Positions 38,401 to 50,400 of a stretch of 64,000 nt of DNA are shown piece after piece (position 1 is the first letter of the stretch; each line of letters opens with the position of its first letter). A model generated the notes under the pieces. It did not search any database. It was not told the DNA's origin and saw only the letters and a program-made list of their open reading frames with translations. The stretch is from Tretioscincus oriximinensis (lineage: Eukaryota; Chordata; Lepidosauria; Squamata; Gymnophthalmidae): assembly GCA_022410635.1 (NCBI GenBank), contig JAJVDF010000016.1, positions 1,172,704 to 1,236,703 of the forward strand, written 5' to 3'. The translations under genes and the position numbers were made by a program.

Positions 38401-41400
38401 AGAGAAATAGCCATGTTAGTCTAGTAGAAAGTCCAGCAAAGGAGCTAGTAGCACTTTGAGACTAACTAGAGANAGTCTCTAGTTTTCTCTAGTTAGTCTC
38501 AAAGTGCTACTAGCTGCTTTGCTGGACATCGTAGAACAAAGTGGTTGATCATTCTTATGAAGTATGATTGGGCCAATTCAGCTAGCTCATTTTTAGTGAA
38601 GGAAGTTCCTTTTGTGCTAAGAATATATTATAATGGTATAATAATATAATGTATATATTAGGAATAATTTTAGCTACTAATTGCAAATTAGATGTTACAT
38701 TTACCAGATTTTTTTCTGCTTTAATAAATGGGAATTAAAGCTGCCTTTTACAATTACTATTCCATTCTGTCTGTAGAGCTGATTAATTCAGTTCATAGTT
38801 AAATTTACCATTTAGAAGTGCTATACATTTATTTTGCACTGCTTGCCATTATAGTAAAGATTATATTATTTTCCTAAGCAACAAATCTACTGGTTTGAAC
38901 ATACTTTGTAAATGTACAAATACATAGTGATATACACCATTATTTTCGTTTTACATAATTTGACTCCCATGAGGAAGATGGGTTTTACAATAGTGGTTTA
39001 CTTTTTTGTTGTAACGTTCTTGTGTAACTTTTTATGTTATGGTTTTGTTTTATACAATTGATAAAATGTGACTTTCTCCCCCTCCAAAAAACCCAAAAAA
39101 ACCCAACCCAGTAATATGATCTGACTTCTGAGATGGTTTCAACTTAATGCTAATAGATTGGAACTTCCTTCTATAGTGCTATTGCTGTATGTTGGATTTA
39201 TATTGGACCTCTTTATGTTGTTGTATATAGAAATCCTGACTTATTTCCTTTTTGTGGTTTTGAATTTGAGCTTTCATTATCTTCTGGTTGTGACTTTATT
39301 GGTGGCTATTGTACCCCAAAAGCCAAAGGGAAGAAGCCATGTTGGCTGCTATAGAAATTAATGACCTCTTGGAAGTTCTGTGTTTTTTATGCTAGCACGT
39401 TCTTCTAAATGCTTCCTTTTACAGTTCTGTGACTTACGATGTTTAATTTGGCTGAAATGCATGATTGATACTTTCAGTGTATGTTTTAATTTTAATTTAG
39501 GGTGTTGGGTTTTTGAGTGGAGCGGTTTTCTCCAAATGCCTGTCTGAAATTCTAACTAGCAGTAGCAAGTGTAGCCAATGGGATGTTTCCGGCCTTCCTG
39601 TTCTATCAGCTTCTAATGTGACCTTGGGCGAATGCCAGGAGAAAGCACGGCAGCTTCAGGAAGTCAGCACATTCCTGTGGACCAACTTGGCCTTTTCTTC
39701 CATGGCTGAATTTAGGTACATGCAATTCATAACTCTGTTTTTGCTTTTCCCTTCAAAAAAAGAATAGTGATTTTAATTTAGCAGTTAATCCTTGTTATGA
39801 ACACTCTTAAAAGAGTGGGGAATTGATGCCCTACTACACTATAGTACCAGCACTGTCCATTGCTATAAGGGTGATTATTCTGAGGTCTTTGGGTGTAGTA
39901 AGACAGATTTTTTTATCCCTTCTGTAGACAAAGAGAAAAAGAACCTAGAAGAAGAACTGAGTTTTTGTACCCCACTTTTCTCACCTGAAGAGACTGAAAG
40001 CGGCTTACAAAGTTATTTTTTGCCTGAAAGCTTACACTCTTATGTTCCCCACCAGGCTTTGATGGTTCCCATTTATCTAGTTGCAGTCAGTTGCAATTTC
40101 TTGCAATTCTTGCTTTTGAATAGCTGGGTTGGCTAGAGCTACAGGCTAATAGAAGGTGCTCATCCCTCTCCCCATGTCTGGCATAGGGCCTCGAAACCCG
40201 ATCTCTCGGATAAAAGACCTTCTCCTTAGCGACTGTGCCATTCGTGCCTGCCTTTAACAATAAAACAGTTAAAGGAATAAACCTACCTCATTTTTTCCTA
40301 TACTTCAGTCGTTTACTTATTTATTTATTTATTTATTTATCTTTATATCTCGCCTTATACCCGAAGGTCTCAGGGCAGCTTCCAAGATGAGATAAGGAGA
40401 ATTAGAGAGACAATCTGTCTCCTTAAAGTCTCCAATTCACCCAAAGGGTGTCTCATTAGATCTGTTTGATTTCATACTGTGTGTGGCCGAAATTTAATGG
40501 TTCTAAAATTTCATTAGTTGATCATTCCATATAACTTGAATGTTTCTTTGTCGGTTTCAGATCTACAGATTCAAAGTTCCAGTTTGTAATGTTACATAGG
40601 CAACTCCTGGCACTTAAAGATTTGGTTTCTGTAGAACAGCAAGAGGAATATCTCCAAAACTGTGCCAGAGTTTTCTCCAAGAACCCAGTGACTTTTCAGT
40701 ACCTAAGTAAAGTACTGAGAGAGATTGCTGCACAGGACATGCTGCCTGAACATATCGTCTCTCTGTGGTTGACTTGTTTACAGCAGTTCTTTGGACAGGA
40801 GGCAGCATCCCAAACCTTGCCAGAAACAACTCGGCGAGCAAGTCTTTGGGTAAATCTGGGTCTTATGCAGATTCATCTTTGGCTTCCACAAACTCAGTTT
40901 GATCCTGCAGTGAAAAGAGAATTCAAAATGAAGTATGCAGAAGAAGAAGTAAGTGTGTGAAGCTCCCCTGTTTTTCTTGAAGTGAAGAGGATTGAGAGTT
41001 TCAGTTAGCTGCTAAATTGCAGTTGCACGTAATATATTCATAGAAATTTGGCAACAATAGGAAAAGATTGTGTTTGGCCAGTTATTGTTTATATTTGNCT
41101 CTGGTTATTCAGAATCCGAACGGTTTCTAAAGTTGGAAATGCCATTATTTGGGACTTACAGTGGCCTTAATTATTTGCAAGCTATCTTTTTAATTCAGGG
41201 AGCTGATTGGCCACCATGCTTGCACTTAACACTTCGGTGCACAGGGACAGGACAGAAGGCTGGTCCTGCAGCTCTGTTAGTAACCACATGCCTTCTTGCT
41301 AGTGCTCCTGGAAGAGGAAGCAAGCAGTGCCAGCAAAAAAATTGCCAGCAGCGCATGCTTTCTTACACATTCTCCTGAAAACCATGCTCCTGTAAGTGCC

Positions 41401-44400
41401 ATGTATAAAGTGGTTCCAGAAGCAGGGGTAAGAAGGCCTTCTCACCCATGTTCTGGGCACCGGAGGAAAAGGAGGAAGGAAGATGCAGGGAGGGAGGACC
41501 ACAAGGGGTGGAAGGATGGGAGGATGGATGGATAGGACAGAAGGGAGGGGATGGATGGATAGGAAAGGAAGGAGGGAGGGAGGCAGGGTGTGGAGGGAGA
41601 ACGAGACAGTGATGGATTGATGTAAGCAAGGGATGGAAAGAGTGGGTGGTGAAACCCAAGCCCACATCTATGGGCTTTTCAACTAGTTGATATATAAGAT
41701 AGGTTCTTCATTTGTCAGTGTTACAATGAAACATCATTATCTGAATCCAATAATTTTTTGGTAATACTTTCAGCTCCACCATCTGGAATGTGAGTGGAAG
41801 ATGCACTGTCTGTCAACACAGTTACACACAGGGAAAGATCTTGAAGATGAAAGTATCAGCAGGCACAGTCATCCTCATATAAGGTACCTTTTGACCATAA
41901 CTGTAAATGGATTTTGTGGTGTCCATCTGCTTGTTTCAAATTTTGAGGGAAAAAATCTGCAATGGTCAGAGTCATGCAATTCAAACTTCTGCAACGTCAA
42001 GGATATTTGATAGTTGGAGATGTTCTCTATTAAACAGGGAGATTTGAATGCTATGCAGTTTAAATGTATTTAAAAATGTGCCATCAAACTCTGAAGAAGG
42101 AATTATAAAAAAGTGCTTAGATCCTGAATGCCAAACAAGAAGGCCCAAAAGTCTATGGAATGGTCTTTTTATGATTTGTTTGTTTCAGTACTGATAAGCA
42201 TCTTTTCCTCTTTCAGGTTGTTATACAAAAGAATCCAACTACTGAAGGATCAAATTAGTAGCCTTGGCCAAAAACAGGCATTTAGGCAGCAGACTCCATC
42301 GTACGAGTACTTGTACCAGGAAGTTCACCAGTATGTCAGCACCATTGCTCAGATCTCAAAAGTGCAAGATCTCATGACTCGACTTCTCCATTCACTTCAT
42401 GTGGATAAAGCCCAGTCCATCCAGCTGGTACAAAATGTCCTAAAGGAAGAAGCAGCCTGGCAGCAGTCTCACCACCAGTTCAGGAAACACTTGGCAGAGC
42501 ACTACATTGGTTACCCTGATGTCGTTATTCCTCTGCAAACTGCCACTTTGCAGATGCAGCATGGCATGCGGCTTTTAGCTTCTGAAGTCCATAGAACAAC
42601 CCTGAACAGTTTTGTCTGTCCCACCAAGCTTGGCAACCTTATTGCTTCCCTCCTGTCCTTTCCCTCCATTGGAGACAATTTCTCAAGTTATCTTTCCCAT
42701 GCGGATGCTTTGTGTTCTGTGAGCTCTCTTGACGTTCTTCATGGCCTAAAGAGATTGTCTCTGAAATACTGTGCTGAAGATGCTGACAGAGAGCAGAAGA
42801 TGTGCCTTACTCAGGAGCAACTCCTAGTAAACGCGTTGTTGTACCTCCATTGCCATGTTCTTTCCAAGGGAGAACTGGACCATAAAGCGCTGCAACTTTT
42901 TAGACATTTATGTCAGGTACGATATCATAATTTTCTATTTCACTTACAGAGTTGCTTTAAAAAGGAAACTTCTTGCAGATAAATTATTCGATTTCTTTCC
43001 AAATGAAGGATTTTTTAAATTAAATTTAAAATGTGATAGATGTGTAGTTGGCACATGAATGAAACCTGGGAAATTTAGGAATGGCTTATTTATTTATTTA
43101 TTTATTTATACTTATACCCCGCCCTATACCCGAAGGTCTCAGGGCGGCATAAAGTTATAAAGTTAACATTTTAACTCTATTACTTTGAAGAATCCAAATA
43201 TAAATTTTACAAGCAACGACAAACTCTTCTTTTGGAAGCAAGTGTATAGGGAGCCCTGCAATCTCTTAGATCCGACCGCACATTATTCCAGAAGGGCTCT
43301 GGAGCCTTCAGAATTACACCTTTTTTTTTTTTTTTGGGGGGGGGGGGGTCCAAAGAATGGAATTAAGAGAAACTTATTTTTCAGGTCTGCTCAGGTTGGA
43401 GAGACACTATTTTCAACAAATAGAAGACAATGCACAACTGATAAGAATTCATTGCACTGCTCACTTGGACAAGATAACGGGGTGATTTTTTCCCCCCTCA
43501 AACTGTCCCACAATGTATTTCATATTCAGAAAATGATTTGTGGCAATTCCTTCAGGAATTACCATTAGACGTTAATGCAAGCTTTGTAAGATCTGTTTCA
43601 TGATTAGACTAGTATCCAGAAACCATCCAGCCTTCATTTCTGTTTGTAAAGGTTGTGCAACATTCCTGTATTTACCATATGTACTCAAAATGTATTACGC
43701 AAATGTTTTAGTTCATGAATAAACTTCTGAAATTTCTCTAATAGAATCTTTAGAGTCATAACATATCCATGGGGTGTCACGGTTGGGGATTAGTCTATAT
43801 TATGCAATTAATTCTTGTATGTCAGTTGGAAGAGACAAGCAGGATTCTACTAAGAACCTTGGAATCATGAGCAAGTAAGGTTTTGCCATCTTCTTCTGTT
43901 TGAGAATGCCTAGAAGCAATTGGGAGACTACTGTTAAACATCTTACTGTAAAAATGACCTAGTCAGCAAACTCCACTGATTAGGCTTCAGCATCCAAGGA
44001 TGTTCATACTAGTTATTTCCACCCTGCGTAACGTATATGGAACTTGCATGTTTGCTTTTTCTTACTCTGCTATTATTTCATAGGTAATTATTAATGAATG
44101 GGAGGAACAAGAGCGCCAGGCCCAAGAANAGGAGGAACAAAAGAACAGTCTCTACCACTACAGGACCAAAANCCATGGAAGTGGCCTCAGTGAGGAAGAA
44201 GAAGAAGAGAGAGAGTTTAGGAGAAGTTTTCCTCTTCACGAGAAGGTTAGTAATTATTTGAATAAAGGTTTCTCTGTGTATGTGCCATGGTGGAAACTAC
44301 TGGTACACTGGAAAAACTAATAGAGATATCATTAGTTTGAATTCTCAAAATTTTATGTATGATTAATAAAAGAGGTGTCACTTAGACCATGGTGGCACGA

Positions 44401-47400
44401 CCCTGTTTCCGGACTCTAGCAACTTGGGCAAGATGATCTGGGGCTATCAGCCAATCAGTGGGTTCGAGTGGGCACTGGAGGCCTGACAATCAAGTTTAAA
44501 GGCAATCAGCCAATCATGTGCATTCAAGGTCTTGATCACTGATTGTGTTCACTCACCTTGCTTACACTGGTGCAGAGGTTAGAATCATGATGGGCAAACA
44601 TTAAAAGCTTGTGTTCACTCACCTTGCTTACACTGACGCAGAGGTTAGAATCATGATGGGCAAACATTAAAAGCTTTAGTGTTTCAACAGAGATACTGGA
44701 GTTTGAAGCCCTGTGTCAGCCATGAAGAGGGATGAGCGCCCTGTAGTGGCCTTAGCTTCATCTATTCGAAAGCAAAGAAACTTCTGAGTAAATAAATAAA
44801 TACCACTGCAACGTTGTGGGGAAGATAGAATAGACGTAAGGGCTTCGATGAAAAATAACCTTGTAAGACATTCTGAATTCCTTCGAATGAAAAGAGCAGG
44901 ATATAAAAAACACGTTCTTACAACACCAAAAGGCAATGCTTCTTTATTAATATAAATAAAATAGCAAAAAAAAATAGCAAAATGCAAAGGAAAAGCTGTA
45001 AAAGTAAAAATATTATAATCACATACAAAATATGTCACATTTAAATAGAAAGTCCAAACCAATAGACATTTCTCAAAGACGTATATATAGTGGCATTTGA
45101 AATCATACTTGCAAATTGCTTATTTACTTTTATAGTGTATTAAATACAATTGGATACTTTCAAGAGTTGAGAAATTTAGAAAATCAAGATGCATAATAAC
45201 TGAAAGTTGTTTGAGGTTGACTTTCCAAGCTGTCACAGAGGAGCAGCCATTATGGCTGTTCCTGTCTGTGTGAATCTATNCTTTGAAATTTTAGCTTTTG
45301 CTGTTAAAGTGCAGTATTATATTGATGCCATTCATGCATTTACATTTGTTTCTCAGGATTTTGAAGACATTGTAGCTCAAGCAAGCCTTGAGGGGAAAAT
45401 GGAAACCGACGATGGCTTAGAAAATGAACCGGCCACTAAAAAAACTCTCCTTTCAAACCAATCAATGAAAACAGTAATAGCAGTTCATCAGCAGCTCTGC
45501 CTTTTCTTTGCACGGTCCTTGTGGTATCAGCAGAGCCACCCGTCCTACCAGACCAAGCACCATTTGAAAGCCTTTCTGTCCTGTTATCAGACTGGAGCCT
45601 CAATACTATCTCAGTTCTATCCTCTGATTGGTAAGGCTTGTCTTTGGTTGTTTTAGCTTTTTTGTGTCATCGATTACAGATTTTTCTACCTTCAGAAGGT
45701 AATATTAAATTTTGAGTACCATTCTTTAACATTAACATGTTTATAATTGGCTCTGCCACCTTAAATTTCTACCTAATATTCAAAACCCTGCTCTCACACA
45801 TGTTTAATATATTTTCATTTCGTTTACTGATTGAATTTTGAAAAACTCCTATAATGAACAGTGCGGCATTTCTGACTTTTAATTTTAAAATAATGTTGAA
45901 CTATTTTCAATAAAAGCTGATTCCCAAAACAATTTTCAATTAATTAAAGCATAATATATACAAAATTCAGCCATTCCTTGAAATGCACGAATTTGAAACT
46001 CATTTTAAAAAATAAATAAAAAATACTGGTTTTAAATAATATATAAACAACAAACAGAGATAGTAAACAAAAGTTACACACAACAAATCCCCCCAACAAA
46101 TTATGCACCCTAGCCCCATCCCTCTGGTGCTCAGTATATACAATCCTTCAATTACTCTATTATAATACAATTTACAAATAATTACATTAGGAAAACAGGT
46201 GCCAATTTATTTTTAATCTGGGTATTCCCTGAGTGTGCTTCTACATAATTTTTGGTGAGGTTCCACTTAATTTTGTTCTTTAGTCGTTCTGCCACTCAGA
46301 TTTATTAAACTATTCATGATATCAAATTCAATTTAATTCACTATATATCTGTGTAAATTTTCTGTAGTCCTTGGAAAAAATAACTGCAAACCTACATGTG
46401 AATGAATGTGTGGTAGGAAGCTGTGTGTTGCTAGTGTTTTGGTGGGTGGAAGCAAAAAACACTTCTAGACCACAAGAAATTCAGAATTCTAATTTAGATT
46501 TAGGCTTCTAAAATTATAGGACTAGTATCTGAGAAATGGTGTCTCTAACTTTCTAAACATTTCTGCCCTTTACAAACTACAGTATAGTTAAAGTATCATT
46601 TTCTATGTTTTTTTTAAAAAGATCTCTGTAAATGAGGCCTGCTTTGTAATCTGAAGTTTGGCAATTTCAGAATTTGCTACAGATTTTTTTAAATTAAACT
46701 GTATTTTGTACATGTTACCTGTATCTGTATTNCCCACATCAATTGAAATATTGTCAAAAATTTAAAAAAACAAAAATGTAGTGAAATGCAACAAATAATG
46801 TTTTAACTCTGGTTCTTCATCCTTCCATTATGTTACATGTTAATGTGTTTGTGTAATAATATTCTGTATTTTTAATTCTATTTTGACTGTTTCGTGTTTT
46901 GTAACCTGGCCTAGGCCTCTGGATGATGACAGTTTAAGTAAAAATGATAACCATTTCTGCTTCTCCCACTTTTAGATTCAGAAATGAACAATGTTCTTCA
47001 TGGCAGCCAACTTCTAGCTAGCACAATACTACAAAATACACTTTTTGAGCAAAGTTCTTCGGAACTTGTCTTGAAAACTGATGGACCGTATGACTTTTAT
47101 CATGATCCTAATATTCAGCAAGTACAGCAGTGCCAAATTGTGTTGGAAAACTTCACCAAAGAAGTGAAGGTTTTATTACAGGAATGGCCTGAACACCCTG
47201 CCCTTGTCCAAGTAAGAAGCTTTCAGAGTTCAGGTTTCATGGATTTGAAATGGAACTTACGTGATTTTGTGGGAGATTATGTAGAAGACCTTTTCCTCAG
47301 TAAGCATCATTCCATTCTNCGTGCCATTCTGAGATAATGCAAGCCTCAGTAGGACCTGCACTATATAGATNATCACATTTTAATGTAAAAAACCTGGGAT

Positions 47401-50400
47401 CTCTGGAATCCCCACCCAAATCATGGCCTCAATTTAAAATTTGTGGCCTTTTAATGGCAGTTGCCCACCCTTTGCCAGACATCCTGACCTNTTGCTGTGC
47501 ATGCTTCTCCTGGGTCTTCTCTCCCCGCCTTCCTCCAAACTTTCACTAACCTGGATGCAACTGTCAACTGGTAGGGTGGTAAGCAAACCAAGGCGGGAAT
47601 GAGTCAAGAGCTGTGTTTCCCTCGGACCCTTTTCTGGTACTTTTCTGAAAGGGTCTTAGCCCACTTCTTGTACTAGAGAGAAAGGAGCTGGGGACTGCCT
47701 GGTGAATTCTTTATGAGCAATACCAACCTGTGTTATCAACACCAGAGACACACTGTAGGGTTAAAGAAAGGTCAGCAGGTAGACGGGGTTATTATATGAT
47801 CAAATTTTATGAGGGATGGCATTTTTATGTATAATTTCTGGTTAATTGAGTGCATGATGCAGATGAGAGAATGGAATGATGAGATACACTAGTAGATCTG
47901 AGAACACAAGTCATGAAAGCAGAAGTTTAAGTGTAATGTTCCTTTAATAATGTCTGTATTATAAACTGCTTAGCCATGTTAAAAAAAATCTGCTGACAGA
48001 CTTTACTTGCGGTTGACTAAGCCAAAAGGGAAGCCATGGGAGTATTCATCAAAACTGCAAGATGAGTATGTATTTGAAAAACTTAGCATATTTTGATGCA
48101 TGGGTCTTGTTTTAAGGTTGCCTGGAACATTATTCCTATGGAACACATAGGTGCACATTGCCTAAATTTGGTATAATGTTCAAATATAAAATTAGTCTCA
48201 CAAAAATAAACTAGTTGTAAAGTAGAACAAACTTTTCTGAATTTATTCTGCACATAGTTTATTAATTTTTAATATTTGGAATACATGAACAGTGAATTTT
48301 TATTCCCTTCATTTTACAGATCTTGGTTGTATTGGACCGAATTCGTCATTTCCCACTTTCAAGCCCTCTGTCAAAAATCCTGAATGGGTTGGAAATTCTA
48401 TTAGCCAAGTCTCAGGTCAGAAATCAGAGGGCAGGCAATCCTAAATTACCTGATTTATAACAATCAAACAATTTTGCTTTTCATCATCTTACTATAGTAC
48501 ATGTTTTAAGTGTTCCTTGTTTTTAAAGTTATATTTTCTTTTCTAGGATTGGGAGCAGAATGCTAGCCATTCTGTATCGCTAAGAAGTCACCTTGATTTG
48601 ATCACTCAGTTGATAATCCAGTGGCGTAAACTAGAGCTCAGGTACATTGTGCCACTTTGATACAATTCTGCCAACTGAATGGGGCACCTGTTTGGTTAAA
48701 CCTGTTTTCAAGCAACTTTGCTACTTGCCCATTCAAGAGTCTGTGGCTTAGATGTAAAGCCCTAAACAACTTGAAACCAAGATACTGGCTGGATCAATTA
48801 GATCTTTGTTATCATCAAGGGAAGTCTTGTAGTAGAAATCACCAATCCCTAAGTTGTATCTTGCAATGTCCTATAATAGGCATTTTCATATTAAATGTTG
48901 TCTGTTTATTTGCCCGATATAGTTTTTAAAATTCGAAGTGGCTTAAAAGGGTATTTTTGCCCAAAGGCTGACATTCTATCTTCCCCACCAGGCTATGGTG
49001 GTTCCCATGTATCTACTTGCAGTCAGTTGCAATTTCTTGCAATTCATGCTTTCGAATAGCTGGGTTGGCTAGAGCTACAGGCTAGTGGAAGGTGCTCACC
49101 CCTCCCCACTTCCAACACAGGGTTTCGAAACCCGATCTCCCAGGCGAGAGACGAATTCCTAAGCAACTGAGCTATCNGTGCCTGTACAGTTTTCCTGTCA
49201 GACAGACANCATAGTATAATTATCTGTAAAAAGTTTCTGTTTGTTGAATTTTGGGATCCCAAAACATGACCCTTCTTTGAACTTGATTGTCTCAAAGCAG
49301 ATAGTAAATATGGTGCCTGGTGGGGAAGATAGAATGTCAGCCTTTGGGCAAAAATACCCTTTTAAGCCACTTTGAGTCCCTTTGAAAGGTGAACAAAGCA
49401 GGGTATAAAAGCCCAGTTCTTCTTCTTTAACATATGATATATATTACATTGCTACGTTAAAAAGTTTTTAAAACTTTTTCCTAGTTTTTTTTAACTGCTT
49501 TGCAGCTTTTAAATGACGATATATAAATACTTTAAAATGAATGAAAACAAGTGTGAATAGTGGTTTGAATTTGTAAATTACCTTGAATACATTTTTTCTT
49601 TCGTATTTTTAGCTGTTGGTCTGTCAGTTTGGAAAATACAATGAAACATCACGTAGAAAAATCAACTAAATACTGGTTTTCAATACACCAAATGATTGAA
49701 AATTACAGAGAACAATCAGAAAGGAAAACTGAAGGTAACTGTGGAATTTATCAGGAGGTTAATAGTGATGTGATGGAAGTTTTTGTAAACCCCTTGTGAC
49801 AGATTGTGACCTTGGACTTGAAGAAGAAAGAAGTAACTTGTAGAATATTTCATGCTTGTCTTCTATAGAATGTAGTTCCAAGCTTTTGGAATTGGGAGTA
49901 ACATTATCCACAGCTACAGTTCCAGTAAAATGCATTAGATATGGGCAACCTGATAGTTAATAGTTACTTTTCTTTGGGTACAACAAGGGCAACTTGATAG
50001 GGGCTGCATTTTAAAATGATCTATGCTGATTCTTTAATAGTCTTTGCATACAGGCTTTTTTTTGCTATAAGAAAACAAGGTATCATAGGGGATGACTCTG
50101 ACATTCTATAAATTCATAGAGGTAAATAATTTAATGCTTATTCTCTAATATTATCCATGCGTACATTCCTATGGGGGGCAGGATTGTGCTAGGAAACAAT
50201 GCAAAGAAATTCCTGCTGGATCACATTTAGTGCCCATCTAGGAACCTATTATTGTATTTAGATATCTGTGCTTTATTCCAAATTTTCCAAATATAGCAGA
50301 ATATATTAGTGATGTTTGGATGTAACCTAAATCTAGAAACATTTCTCCTTTGACGGTAAAAACAATAAAGAAGGATCTGTAGCTCAATTTGGGAAATCAA

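Noticed and set aside
41299..41667. Minus-strand Pro/Leu/Ser-rich ORFs of 100-122 codons
   Set aside because: Antisense of a GGAT/GGAAGG repeat; not a protein.
43185..43568. 127-codon + strand ORF
   Set aside because: Runs through the poly-T/poly-G tract (FFFFWGGGG), no homology; chance frame.
44676..45062. 128-codon minus-strand ORF
   Set aside because: Partly antisense to a SINE; rich in aromatic residues from AT-rich DNA; no family.
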